64,000 nt of DNA from Oscillospiraceae bacterium. GTDB lineage: Bacteria; Bacillota; Clostridia; Oscillospirales; Acutalibacteraceae. Below are positions 35,618-44,722 of the stretch, in pieces. Every line of letters begins with the position of its first letter. Within the stretch, counting starts at the first letter, position 1. The notes beneath the pieces are model-generated. The model had not been told where the DNA came from, did not search any database, and saw nothing but the letters and a program-made list of their open reading frames with translations. The stretch is from positions 181,028 through 245,027 of the forward strand of contig SVOJ01000003.1 in assembly GCA_015066385.1 (NCBI GenBank). The letters run 5' to 3'. A program made the position numbers and the translations under genes.

Positions 35618-36559
35618 TTAATAACGAATTCTTTGTTCTTCAACAATCAATGGTTTTTCAACCATATTGTTCTGCATTGTAATTATGTATTCAAACAACA
35701 CGCAAACAACAATACTTAAAAGACACAATGCAACAAAGACACATCTGATAATTACAGAATCAGTCAATTCAATCAAAGGCAGTTTGCCGAACGACGGCAC
35801 AACCACAAGAAAGAACTCAAAAATTTGCACGATCAGCGCAATAAGACTGACCGTAATGCATCTTCTCGGCAATACACGGGAATATTGTGTGATGCCACAC
35901 ATTGCAAAATCATAGTATTTACTTATGTTAAATTTGGATTTCCCCTTCCTGCGAGCATCCTGCGTATAATAAACGTAATCAATCTTTGAAGCATATTCAT
36001 TGACAATGCCACGCAAAAACGGATTATTTACTTTTATTTTTTGCAAAATTGCAATGAAACTTTTATCAAACAATTCAAACTCTGTCGCATGCGGTGTTAT
36101 TTTTACACCGAAAAACCGGATCATCAGGAAATAAAACACGGTCCTTAAAAAGTACATGAATCTGTTTTCTCGGCTTTTGTTTTTTACACCCAGAACCACT
36201 TGCGCACCTTTTTCCCATTTTTCAATGAATTCGGGAATACATTCCGGGGGATTCTGCAAATCCGCATGCATAAGAATGGCGCAATCCCCTTTTGCCTGTT
36301 GCATACAGTAAAACGTACTTTTCAAATAACCGAAATTTCTTGCATAAAAAACACTCTTGACTTCATCATGTTCTGCACAAAGAGTTATAAGAGCATCTCG
36401 TGTTCCATCGGTTGAGCCATCATCAAAAAAAACGATTTCATAGCGGTAGTTTTGCAAATTACTGCATACAGTACTGATTCTGTCGTATATTTCATCAATC
36501 ATCAATACCTCATTATAAACAGGAACAATGACAGAAACTAATTTTTTATGATCATCCAT
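35618..36559 (-). CDS. Family 2 glycosyltransferase with two C-terminal helices
   Basis: A 313-residue GT2 enzyme of the GtrB/DPM1-like type that transfers a sugar to a polyprenyl phosphate. It has VIVPVYNEVLMIDEIY, the nucleotide-site FFDDGSTDGTRDA, MHADLQNPPECIPEF with the metal-binding region, a conserved RKGKSKFN motif, and two membrane helices at about 225-250 and 260-290. The predicted product faces the cell envelope. First gene of the operon and driven by a consensus promoter (36597-36625). The following deoD starts 17 bases after its stop. Confidence 0.86.
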   Translation of the reverse strand: MDDHKKLVSVIVPVYNEVLMIDEIYDRISTVCSNLQNYRYEIVFFDDGSTDGTRDALITLCAEHDEVKSVFYARNFGYLKSTFYCMQQAKGDCAILMHADLQNPPECIPEFIEKWEKGAQVVLGVKNKSRENRFMYFLRTVFYFLMIRFFGVKITPHATEFELFDKSFIAILQKIKVNNPFLRGIVNEYASKIDYVYYTQDARRKGKSKFNISKYYDFAMCGITQYSRVLPRRCITVSLIALIVQIFEFFLVVVPSFGKLPLIELTDSVIIRCVFVALCLLSIVVCVLFEYIITMQNNMVEKPLIVEEQRIRY

Positions 36560-36596
36560 ATTAGCTCACCTGTTTTTCTTTCACCTACTTATATAA

Positions 36597-36625
36597 ATTA
36601 TAACATAGTCGGCAAACTCTGTCAA
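36597..36625 (-). promoter_or_regulatory. Consensus promoter of the GT2-deoD operon
   Basis: Minus-strand TTGACA (36620-36625), 17 bases, TATAAT (36597-36602), with TG before the -10 element. It is a perfect SigA consensus 37 bases before the GT2 start. Confidence 0.85.
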
Positions 36626-36724
36626 ACACTTTATAAATACACAACATGTTTGACTGCAATAAAGAAAATCTTTCAAACGAATTTCTTTTGCGTGTCAACG
36701 GTTGGAAATTTGAGTAACGATATA

Positions 36725-38947
36725 TCACCACGAATGAATCCGTGTTTTCATGCCATCAACATCAAGAATACCATATGCAAAGCCTTTACGAACAAGGGAC
36801 GGGGGCAAAAATTCGTCGTATTTTTCAAACAAAGGAACTTCTTTTTCATACACAAGATCCAACGGATCAAATTCTTTCTCGCATTCTGCCTTCAGGACTT
36901 TGAAAAATGTTTGCGGTTCTTCTTTCATTTTGAATTGAATGAAATAAGGTCTGCATGCATCCAACCCTTTCAGGCCGAGCTGCTCTGCACATTTGATTTT
37001 TAAAAAACGTTCCAATGCGAGAAAGGCATAGCTTCCAAGCCACGGAAACAAACACCACATATCGCCGCCGAGATTGACAAGCGGTTGCGACACAACGCCG
37101 GAATAAACTGCCGTTTGTCGCGCTTGCTGCAGTCTTACGGAGGCATTTTTCATTATGTAAGGATATGACTTTTCTTCCGCAAGAACCAACCGCATGCGTT
37201 CTAGCACTTTCGTGTGCACCGCACCGGGACATTCTCCGAAATAAGCGGGCACGTTGCCGCGCACCTGCTCGCAATACACAAGTTTTCGTTTGTGATCTAC
37301 TTCTTCAACAAGCCATACATGCCCCGCGATTGCAATTTTCTCCCCGGGCGGTGGCGGCATGACAAGCGTTCCGAGTTCCTGTGAACCGCATCGGACGGTA
37401 TACTCTTCACTCTCCTGAAAAACGGCATAAAACTTGAACGAATTGATCTGCCGTTCTCCTGCAAGACCAACAATCAATCCGCCTTCTTCGGTCCGCTGAA
37501 TATGGTTTATATCCAACAGATGTCGCAATAACACTTTATAATCATCCTGCGAAATTCTTTGAAATGCCTGCAACGGTAAAACACGTGCGGCAAGCTGCGC
37601 CGCAGTCAACTCGCCGCAGGATGCAAGAGTAGACATGGTTTGATGATACAAAAGACTGAACGGCAGTCGATCCAGTTTTGGCGGTTCAACCCAGCGTTCT
37701 TCGAGATACAATTGAATGAGCGCAATTCCCTGCAAGAGTTTCCATGGGACTGTTTCAGGTAGCATTGCACGCGCCTCGGCAAGGTCTTCACGGATTACAA
37801 ACCACATTTCGGGCGGTAAATCGCGACGACCGGTTCTGCCCAGTCGTTGCAGAAAAGAGGAAACCGTAAACGGTGCATCAATCTGAAAAGCCCGTTCCAA
37901 GCGCCCGATATCAATACCAAGTTCGAGTGTTGCTGTTGTAACAGTTGACTGCATCTGTTCATCATCTTTCATGACCGCCTCCGCGGTTTCACGATAAGAA
38001 ACTGACAAATTACCGTGGTGAATCAAAAAACGGTCCGGCTCATGATTCAACTCACAATAACTGCGCAAGGTGGTTGTAACGGCTTCACATTCTTCTCTTG
38101 AATTCACAAAAACAAGACACTTGCGATCCCTCGTATGATCAAAAACATAAGCAAATCCGGGATCGGCATGATCAGGCGCATGATCGGTCGGTTCGCTTAA
38201 CAACTGTAATGCAGATTCAGGATTTACAGATTCCCCCGCCTGCTCGCCCTGCACAAAGAAATGTTCCATAGAAATGCGCCAACGCACTTTTTGTGCCTGC
38301 AATTGCGGAATCAGTGTGTTGCGCCCTGTTCCTGCCGACAAAAATTCACCCATTTTCTGTGGTTCTCCAAGGGTTGCTGACAATCCGATCCGACGTGGAT
38401 TTACTCCGGCAAGCTTTGACAGACGCTCAATCAGGCAGATCGTCTGCCCGCCTCTGTCCCCGCGCAGAATGGCATGCACTTCGTCAATTACCACATAACG
38501 AAGATCGCAAAAAAGTTTGTTGATATACGAATGTTTGCGCATCAACAAGGCTTCCAGCGACTCAGGAGTAATCTGCAGAATACCGGACGGATTTTTCAGC
38601 AATTTATTTTTATGTGACTGCGACACATCCCCATGCCAATGCCATACGGGTATGTCTGCCTCGCGGCAAAGATCGGCAAGGCGGTAAAACTGATCATTGA
38701 TAAGTGCTTTCAACGGTCCGATATACAATGCGCCGATCGAACACGGCGAATCCTCATAAAGATCCGTTAAAATCGGAAAGAATGCAGCTTCTGTTTTTCC
38801 CGAAGCAGTTGAGGCGCATAAAAGTAAGTTTTCGTCGGTTTCAAAAATTGCTTCTGCCGCGGCAATTTGCACGGCACGCAAAGATTGCCACTCATTACTG
38901 TAAATAAAATTCTTTATAAACGGTGCATAACGGTCAAAAACATTCAT
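36725..38947 (-). CDS. BrxHI/Lhr-like superfamily 2 helicase
   Basis: A 740-residue DEAD/DEAH-type helicase. N-terminal motor motifs are Walker A STASGKT (about 46-52), TPES, DEVH (155-158) and SAT (190-192). The second RecA domain shows LVFVNSREECE, HHGNLS, TTATLELGIDIG and the arginine-finger box QRLGRTGR. A C-terminal half of about 330 residues has no recognised enzyme motif. In BREX loci a similar Lhr-like protein is called BrxHI and sits beside BrxD, as here. The ATG at 38947 is preferred (GAGG 7 bases upstream); a GTG at 38953 overlaps the stop of the ATPase gene. Last gene of a three-gene operon. Confidence 0.83.
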   Translation of the reverse strand: MNVFDRYAPFIKNFIYSNEWQSLRAVQIAAAEAIFETDENLLLCASTASGKTEAAFFPILTDLYEDSPCSIGALYIGPLKALINDQFYRLADLCREADIPVWHWHGDVSQSHKNKLLKNPSGILQITPESLEALLMRKHSYINKLFCDLRYVVIDEVHAILRGDRGGQTICLIERLSKLAGVNPRRIGLSATLGEPQKMGEFLSAGTGRNTLIPQLQAQKVRWRISMEHFFVQGEQAGESVNPESALQLLSEPTDHAPDHADPGFAYVFDHTRDRKCLVFVNSREECEAVTTTLRSYCELNHEPDRFLIHHGNLSVSYRETAEAVMKDDEQMQSTVTTATLELGIDIGRLERAFQIDAPFTVSSFLQRLGRTGRRDLPPEMWFVIREDLAEARAMLPETVPWKLLQGIALIQLYLEERWVEPPKLDRLPFSLLYHQTMSTLASCGELTAAQLAARVLPLQAFQRISQDDYKVLLRHLLDINHIQRTEEGGLIVGLAGERQINSFKFYAVFQESEEYTVRCGSQELGTLVMPPPPGEKIAIAGHVWLVEEVDHKRKLVYCEQVRGNVPAYFGECPGAVHTKVLERMRLVLAEEKSYPYIMKNASVRLQQARQTAVYSGVVSQPLVNLGGDMWCLFPWLGSYAFLALERFLKIKCAEQLGLKGLDACRPYFIQFKMKEEPQTFFKVLKAECEKEFDPLDLVYEKEVPLFEKYDEFLPPSLVRKGFAYGILDVDGMKTRIHSW

Positions 38948-38949
38948 TT

Positions 38950-40263
38950 TCACACCTCAAACTCGGCAAAATCGCCTGCGGAATTTTCCTGAAGTTGTGT
39001 TTTTGCAAAAGAGAAATTCTGCGATGCAAGCAATTCGGAAATGTTTGTTCGCGGATTCTGGTGTATGATATTCATCAATTCAATAAAATCGCGGATAACT
39101 TCACGCGGAGTTATACTTGTATCTGCACCGATTCTGCCGTATTCAATTTTGATAAAAGAAATCAGGTCTTCTTGTGACAATATCGGATCATAGGAATACA
39201 AAACGGCATGAATATCACGCAGTTTTTCAACCAGAATCAGCATTTCTTCATTGGTCAAGGGATTCAGTCGGATAATCGGTGCTAAAAGGTCATGCGTATT
39301 CCCATCCGAAAAACGACCTGCCTGCAATCGCGAACGAAGCGCTTCATAACTGAAAATGCCCCTGTGTCGGTCTTCCATGCACTGCGGCGTTGCGCACATA
39401 ATGAATCCCATATACTGCGCTTTACCTTGCAGAGTATCGTTGTACATGGTCAGAATTTTTTCATAATTATATTGCCGCGTAATACCGTTCGGAATTTTAT
39501 AGATATTTACAAGTTCGTCAATCAGAATCAGCATACCGTTATAGCCCGCCAGTTTCAGAAAGGCAGAAAAAAGTTTCAAATAGTCATACCAGTCATCATC
39601 CATTATGCAGATATTGATTCCGAGTTCAGCCTTTACTTCGGTTTTATTGCTATATTCACCTCGGAACCATTTCAATACGGCGGCTCGTTTTTCCTGCTCA
39701 TCATTTTTTACCGCCATATAATAAACAGAGAGAAGTTTTCCGAAATCAAATCCGTGCACAAATTCTGTCAAAGACTCAATAACGCTGTGAATTTTTTGCA
39801 TAACAAGCGTATCAAACACATCTGCCTGCAATTGTGCGCCGTGTTCAGCAATAACCTCATTTTGCACACCGCTGATCCAACGATCTAAAATCAACGGTAA
39901 TGCTCCGCCTTCAGGGCGCGTTTTGGTCGCCATGTTGCGAATCAACTCACGATAAGTAGCCAAGCCTTGCCCTTTTGTCCCCTGCAATCTTCGTTCCGGT
40001 GCAAGATCGGCATCCAGCACAACAAAATTCCGGTCCATGCAATAAGCACGGATGGTCTGTAAAAGAAAACTTTTACCGCTTCCGTATTTACCGACAATAA
40101 AACGGAATGCAGATCCGCCTTCGGCTATGATATCTACATCGTGCAGTAACGCATGAATTTCATTTTTTCTGCCGACCGTAATATACGGCAGACCGAGGCG
40201 GGGTACAACACCGCCTTTGAGTGCATTCATCAGCGTTTGTGCAATTCTTTTCGGTATGATCAT
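38950..40263 (-). CDS. BrxD/DUF2791-type P-loop ATPase
   Basis: A 437-residue ATP-binding protein of the BREX BrxD (DUF2791) family. It begins with a conserved N-terminus (IPKRIAQTLMNALKGGVVPRLGLPYITVGRKNEI), then Walker A GKYGSGKS (58-65), DADLAPERRL, and Walker B GMLILIDE (243-250). A sensor-like ICATPQ and the SRLQAGRF segment follow. It overlaps the TerB-type gene by 4 bases (ATGA) and the helicase gene downstream abuts it, so the three proteins are likely made together in fixed ratio. No PglX, PglZ, BrxC or other BREX gene is near. Confidence 0.84.
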   Translation of the reverse strand: MIIPKRIAQTLMNALKGGVVPRLGLPYITVGRKNEIHALLHDVDIIAEGGSAFRFIVGKYGSGKSFLLQTIRAYCMDRNFVVLDADLAPERRLQGTKGQGLATYRELIRNMATKTRPEGGALPLILDRWISGVQNEVIAEHGAQLQADVFDTLVMQKIHSVIESLTEFVHGFDFGKLLSVYYMAVKNDEQEKRAAVLKWFRGEYSNKTEVKAELGINICIMDDDWYDYLKLFSAFLKLAGYNGMLILIDELVNIYKIPNGITRQYNYEKILTMYNDTLQGKAQYMGFIMCATPQCMEDRHRGIFSYEALRSRLQAGRFSDGNTHDLLAPIIRLNPLTNEEMLILVEKLRDIHAVLYSYDPILSQEDLISFIKIEYGRIGADTSITPREVIRDFIELMNIIHQNPRTNISELLASQNFSFAKTQLQENSAGDFAEFEV

Positions 40264-41732
40264 AAATCAAGATATCCTTTCAAAAATGTTTCATAATCTT
40301 CTAAAATCAAAGGTTCATCGTCTTCAAAAACAATGACGGTATCGTTGCATTCATCAAACAGCAATTCATTGATTTCATCACTGAGCAGATACGCAGTCGT
40401 GTTGTTTTCTTTCAGAAGTGCCGTAAACGGCTCATTATTGAGCAAACACAGAAGAAATTGCACCTGCAACGGACTTAATACACTGTGTTGACTAAAAAGA
40501 TTTTTTGTTTCCGAAGACATTTCAACTTCTGCATCTTCATTGTAAATCAAAAGACGTTCCTGTGTAACAGCGGCATCATCTCTGATTGTATTCAACAAGC
40601 GCAGATCAATTTCAATTTTCGGCGCATTTTCATAACGTTTGCGGATGATATAATTTTCAATACAGCGTTGTACAATTTCATCCCATTCGGTCGGAATAGA
40701 ACCTTTTTTCAATGCGTGTTTAAATTCGTATTGCGCGCGCAGAAGACTGTCAATCGTGCGAAGCAATTCTCCTGTGCGTTGCAATCTGCCTGTAAACAAC
40801 ATAAACTGCTTAAACTGCCATTGACCTTTGCTGCAGGTATATTCCTCATCATCACTTATTTTGTATTTATAGCCGTCCCTGCGAAGCCGATCATAAAAGA
40901 CAGCCCCTGCAAAAAGCATCCGTTTACCGCTGTTGAAAGACCCGAAAAAATATTCACGATGCGAAAACAGACCATTGGTCTTATAATATTCATTCAATGC
41001 TCGCACCACTTCGGCCGAGACAGAAATACATACATCCTTGTATTGTTTAAAAAAGCGTGAAGATTTTATATTGTAGGCAGAAATTTCCACCAGTGCATCA
41101 AAAACACTACAGTCTGACTGATTTTTTGCATCAATCAACACATGTGCAATTGTTTTATCTTTAAAATCAGGAATTTTTTTCAAAAATGTTGCATTCAGAT
41201 TATAGTAAATGCAGTAATCCTTCAACCAACGATTCATATATGTGCCGATATGACAATCAAGCGCACTGTATTCCTGCAAAAAATGCAGCAATTGCAAAAA
41301 ACCTTCTTCTGTCGAGTCAACACCTATTCCGTTTAACAGCTCATAAATGTAAATATACGCAAAAGACAAAGAAGTTTTTTGAATCTCACCTTTTCTTACC
41401 TTGGTTCTCCATGTAAAATAACAACGAAGCTGTGCATCGCTCATGGACACATAAGTGGGATAATACCGCAAAAATTCAACATGATGCTCGTAATTGTCTT
41501 CATGGTGTTCCATAAAACGTGCCTGTTTATAAAAGATAACATTTTCAGGCTCATTGTAAGCAGTTCGTGCAATCTCCCGCATTTTTCTGTAAATCGGCGG
41601 CGTGAAATTTGCCATCTGCGAAGCAGTCATCAGAATCGGCTCATCGCGGTATACTTTTTGTGCTAAATTTTCTTTTTCACGCAAGCGGCTTTTTGATAAA
41701 ACAGTGTTTAATAAATTCTGATCAGATACCAT
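40260..41732 (-). CDS. TerB_N/TerB_C domain protein
   Basis: A 490-residue cytoplasmic protein. The N-terminal half (about 45-260) matches the TerB_N pattern (MREIARTAYNEPENVIFYKQARFMEHHEDNYEHHVEFLRYYPTYVSMSDAQLRCYFTWRTKVRKG). The last 80 residues match TerB_C (LSPLQVQFLLCLLNNEPF, then LLSDEINELLFDECNDTVIVFEDDEPLILEDYETFLKGYL). TerB-type domains occur in stress, metal-resistance and conflict-related modules, often next to DUF2791 ATPases and helicases. First gene of the operon; ATG 41732 follows GGAG by 6 bases. Its promoter contains two LexA-like boxes. Confidence 0.8.
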   Translation of the reverse strand: MVSDQNLLNTVLSKSRLREKENLAQKVYRDEPILMTASQMANFTPPIYRKMREIARTAYNEPENVIFYKQARFMEHHEDNYEHHVEFLRYYPTYVSMSDAQLRCYFTWRTKVRKGEIQKTSLSFAYIYIYELLNGIGVDSTEEGFLQLLHFLQEYSALDCHIGTYMNRWLKDYCIYYNLNATFLKKIPDFKDKTIAHVLIDAKNQSDCSVFDALVEISAYNIKSSRFFKQYKDVCISVSAEVVRALNEYYKTNGLFSHREYFFGSFNSGKRMLFAGAVFYDRLRRDGYKYKISDDEEYTCSKGQWQFKQFMLFTGRLQRTGELLRTIDSLLRAQYEFKHALKKGSIPTEWDEIVQRCIENYIIRKRYENAPKIEIDLRLLNTIRDDAAVTQERLLIYNEDAEVEMSSETKNLFSQHSVLSPLQVQFLLCLLNNEPFTALLKENNTTAYLLSDEINELLFDECNDTVIVFEDDEPLILEDYETFLKGYLDL

Positions 41733-41758
41733 AATTCACTCCGACAACAACACTTAAT

Positions 41759-41801
41759 CGAATGTTTGTTCCATTATAGCAAACTTTTGTTCGCCTTTCA
41801 A
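41759..41801 (-). promoter_or_regulatory. Promoter with two LexA-like boxes for the TerB/BrxD/BrxHI operon
   Basis: Minus-strand TTGAAA (41796-41801), 17 bases, TATAAT (41773-41778). The spacer holds CGAACAAAAGTTTG (minus strand, 41780-41793) and the start-site region holds CGAATGTTTGTTCC (plus strand, 41759-41772). Each differs at two positions from the Bacillus LexA consensus CGAACRNRYGTTYC. Their centres are 21 bp apart, two helical turns. Confidence 0.68.
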
Positions 41802-41891
41802 GATGTAAAATTATTTCAATCTTATATTTTTATTCAGTCTCTACGTTTCAACAATCATCTTGTAAAAAAACACAATACATACACAAAAAAC

Positions 41892-41920
41892 TTGCACAGC
41901 TTGTTTTTGTATGATATAAT
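41892..41920 (+). promoter_or_regulatory. Promoter of the YfcC-type transporter gene
   Basis: TTGCAC (41892-41897), 17 bases, TATAAT (41915-41920) with an extended TG. It is divergent from the LexA-like promoter, about 90 bp away. Confidence 0.75.
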
Positions 41921-41988
41921 TTACAGATAAAATTCTATGTTATTTAAAATCGATGCGATAAAAATTAAAGAAACTGAGGAGATTTATA

Positions 41989-43467
41989 ATGAGTAAAAAG
42001 GTAAAAGAAAAGGAAGCTGTTGCGGCAGGAATTCAATTGAACCTTAAAACCGTGCTGATGATCAGCATTCTTGCCGTTGTTCTTGTTATTGCGGCAGGTG
42101 TGCTTTCGCATTTCATTCCGCAGGGTGAATTCACGGCATCGCAAATTGTTGACAATGTGGAAATTTTTGATCCCGATTCTTATGTACAATTCGAAGAACA
42201 ATCCCCTCTTGCATGGTGGAAAATTCTGCTTTCACCGTTTCTTGCATTGAATCCCGCAAATGATTATTTTCTGACGGGTATAATTATTGTTGTTTTTGTT
42301 GTTATTATCGGCGGCACATTTTTGATTGTGGATGAGTGCGGTGTACTGAAATACATCATGGGACTTGTTGTTGAAAAGTTTGCGAAGAAAAAGTATTTTC
42401 TGCTTGCACTGATTGTTTTCATCTGCATGCTGCTCAGTTCCACGGCAGGCATTCTTGAAGAAGCTATCACCCTTGTTCCCATAGCCGTAGCCATTTCTCT
42501 TGCATTGGGCTGGGACTCGCTTGTCGGTCTGGGAATGAGTCTGATTTCCATTGCATTCGGATTTACGGCCGCAACATTCAATCCTTTTAATGTTGTCACC
42601 ATTCAGAAAATGGCAGGTCTTGAAATTTATTCAGGACTCGGTTTTCGTATTATCGTATTCTTTGTGGTCTATGCAATTCTGACCGCTTTCCTTGTCTTAT
42701 ACGCAAAGCGCATTGAAAAAAATCCGCAGAAATCACTTTCTTATGAAAGTGACCTGCAGATGCGTGATAAATATCCGATTGATGTTTGCAAGGAAGCGAT
42801 GCTGGATAAACGCATTGCAAAAGCAAGCAAGGCATTCGGCATTTGTCTTGCCTGTGTTTTTCTGCTGATTGCACTTGATTTTGCGCTTGATATGGGCGGA
42901 ACGATTTCATCTGCCGCCATGCCTGTTATGTTTGCGTTAGGTGCTGTTTTTGCCGCTGTTTTCTCCGGAATGAGCAGAAGAGATTTCTTCAGAAATTTCG
43001 GCAAGGGGATCAAAACCATTTTACCGATTCTGCCGTTCTTTGTGCTTATTCTTGCAATCATTTATGTCCTGACTGAAGGACAGATCCTGCCGACCATTCT
43101 TCACTCCGCCTACACGCATATTCAGGGCTTGAATCCATATATCTGTATTCTGGTCATTTTCTTTATTATCATGGCACTGGAATTCTTTATCGGCAGCGGC
43201 TCTATCAAAGCACTTTTAACGATGCCGGTCATCCTGCCGCTTGCCAATATGCTCGGCATCACAAGTCAGAGTGTAATCCTTTCTTTCTGCCTTGGTGACG
43301 GTTTTACAAATCTTCTGTACCCCACCAGCGGAATCATGATTATTGCAATCGGAATGGTTGGTGTCACATACAGAAAATGGTTAAAATTCACCGCACCTTT
43401 ATTTATTGCGGAATTTGCCGCTTCGATCGTATTCATGATACTGGCAATTGCTTGCAATTATACATAA
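41989..43467 (+). CDS. YfcC/DcuC-family membrane transporter
   Basis: A 492-residue carrier with about twelve membrane helices, belonging to the C4-dicarboxylate/short-chain acid YfcC group. Typical stretches are SHFIPQGEF after the first helix, STAGILEEAITLVPIAVAISLALGWDSLVGLGMSLISIAFGFTAATFNPFNVVTIQ, and the C-terminal GSGSIKALLTMPVILPLANMLGITSQSVILSFCLGDGFTNLLYPTSGIMI. The substrate is unknown; members may carry dicarboxylates, short-chain acids or peptidic compounds. It has its own promoter and a GAGGAG site before the ATG. Confidence 0.87.
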   Translation: MSKKVKEKEAVAAGIQLNLKTVLMISILAVVLVIAAGVLSHFIPQGEFTASQIVDNVEIFDPDSYVQFEEQSPLAWWKILLSPFLALNPANDYFLTGIIIVVFVVIIGGTFLIVDECGVLKYIMGLVVEKFAKKKYFLLALIVFICMLLSSTAGILEEAITLVPIAVAISLALGWDSLVGLGMSLISIAFGFTAATFNPFNVVTIQKMAGLEIYSGLGFRIIVFFVVYAILTAFLVLYAKRIEKNPQKSLSYESDLQMRDKYPIDVCKEAMLDKRIAKASKAFGICLACVFLLIALDFALDMGGTISSAAMPVMFALGAVFAAVFSGMSRRDFFRNFGKGIKTILPILPFFVLILAIIYVLTEGQILPTILHSAYTHIQGLNPYICILVIFFIIMALEFFIGSGSIKALLTMPVILPLANMLGITSQSVILSFCLGDGFTNLLYPTSGIMIIAIGMVGVTYRKWLKFTAPLFIAEFAASIVFMILAIACNYT

Positions 43468-43484
43468 ATTTGACAAAGTTTGAC

Positions 43485-43513
43485 TTGATATTGCTGTTTA
43501 TTTGAATTATAAT
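43485..43513 (+). promoter_or_regulatory. Promoter of the DUF2974 gene
   Basis: TTGATA (43485-43490), 17 bases, TATAAT (43508-43513), 30 bases before the start codon. Two other TTGAC elements lie just upstream. Confidence 0.7.
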
Positions 43514-43543
43514 ACAGACAATAATTGTAAGGAGTGTTGATTT

Positions 43544-44698
43544 ATGCCCAATATTACTACATATATTGAAGAATTCGGCAATATTCCGTTTTCGGAATTA
43601 CCGTATACTGACGGTGATGACTTTTCCCTGAACAATATCTTTTATATGCCGCTTGAAAAAGTGGCTCCGTCCGAATTTGAGAAAACACCAAAAACACTGG
43701 GGCATTATGCACAGGCATTCTATGCACTGCATAACTACAAAATGGTGCCCGCAGGTCTTGTATTACCCAAGCATATCTGCCGCAGACTGGTGAAGATGTC
43801 CTCGCACCGACGTTTTGCCGCAATCAAGCTGACCGGTGTACGATCTGTATTCGACGAAGAAAACACCGTGCAATTTGCTGCAGCAACATTCATACTTCCG
43901 AATAAGGTCAATGTCATTGCCTTCCGCGGAACAGATGACAGTATTTTGGGATGGGTTGAGGATTTTGACCTGTTGCTCAAAGGAAAAACAGGTTCACACG
44001 ACCTGACCATTCAGTATCTTGAAGAGGCGGCCGCCAATCTTGATGGTGACATATATGTAACAGGTCATTCAAAAGGCGGACATCTTGCTCTTTATGCCGC
44101 CTTGCATTGTTCCGAAGAAACCCGCAAAAGAATTAAAAGAGTGTACAACAATGACGGGCCCGGATTTGCGGATGACAATTACCTTGACAGTGATGAATAC
44201 AATTCAATCCGCCCTGTTTATCGTCATTTTGTGCCCGACAGTTCCCTGTTCGGACTGATGCTCAAACATGACAACGATTTCAAAGTCGTTAAAAGCAGCA
44301 TTCCGTTCCTTGGGCTTGTGCAGCATGATATCAGCACATGGCAGTTGGACGGTGCGCTTCCCGTTCTTGCTGATGACCTGACTGCAGTTGGTAAGGCGCA
44401 GGATGTAGCCTTTGCCAATACAATTGAACAAGCAAGCAATGAAGACATCAACGGCTTCAGAACGATTCTTAATGATACGTTTATGGCTACAGAAACAGAA
44501 AATCTGACCGGTTTTGCAAAAAACATTGTGACATCTGTTCCCAAAATGGTCAATAACTATTTTGACCATGATAAAGACACCAGAAAGCATTTCTGGAAAG
44601 CAACAACACTTATCCTTACAAATCTCGGTAAATCCGCTGTATCTGCCGCAAAAGGAGAACTCGTTTACCCCGTAGCAAGAAAAACAAATAAAGCATAA
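43544..44698 (+). CDS. DUF2974 alpha/beta-hydrolase (Mbeg1-like)
   Basis: A 384-residue cytoplasmic protein with a lipase-like alpha/beta-hydrolase core. The nucleophile elbow is VTGHSKGGHLALYAAL (GHSKG, Ser at about residue 177), preceded by NVIAFRGTDDSILGWVEDFDLLLKG, a typical class 3 lipase-like RGT motif. VYNNDGPGF follows, as in other DUF2974 proteins. Function is not established in the family; a lipid or ester substrate is a guess. It has its own promoter and AAGGAGTG site. The zinc-type transporter gene follows 24 bases later and is probably co-transcribed. Confidence 0.82.
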   Translation: MPNITTYIEEFGNIPFSELPYTDGDDFSLNNIFYMPLEKVAPSEFEKTPKTLGHYAQAFYALHNYKMVPAGLVLPKHICRRLVKMSSHRRFAAIKLTGVRSVFDEENTVQFAAATFILPNKVNVIAFRGTDDSILGWVEDFDLLLKGKTGSHDLTIQYLEEAAANLDGDIYVTGHSKGGHLALYAALHCSEETRKRIKRVYNNDGPGFADDNYLDSDEYNSIRPVYRHFVPDSSLFGLMLKHDNDFKVVKSSIPFLGLVQHDISTWQLDGALPVLADDLTAVGKAQDVAFANTIEQASNEDINGFRTILNDTFMATETENLTGFAKNIVTSVPKMVNNYFDHDKDTRKHFWKATTLILTNLGKSAVSAAKGELVYPVARKTNKA

Positions 44699-44722
44699 TT
44701 TTATTATAAAGGTATTTTCAAT

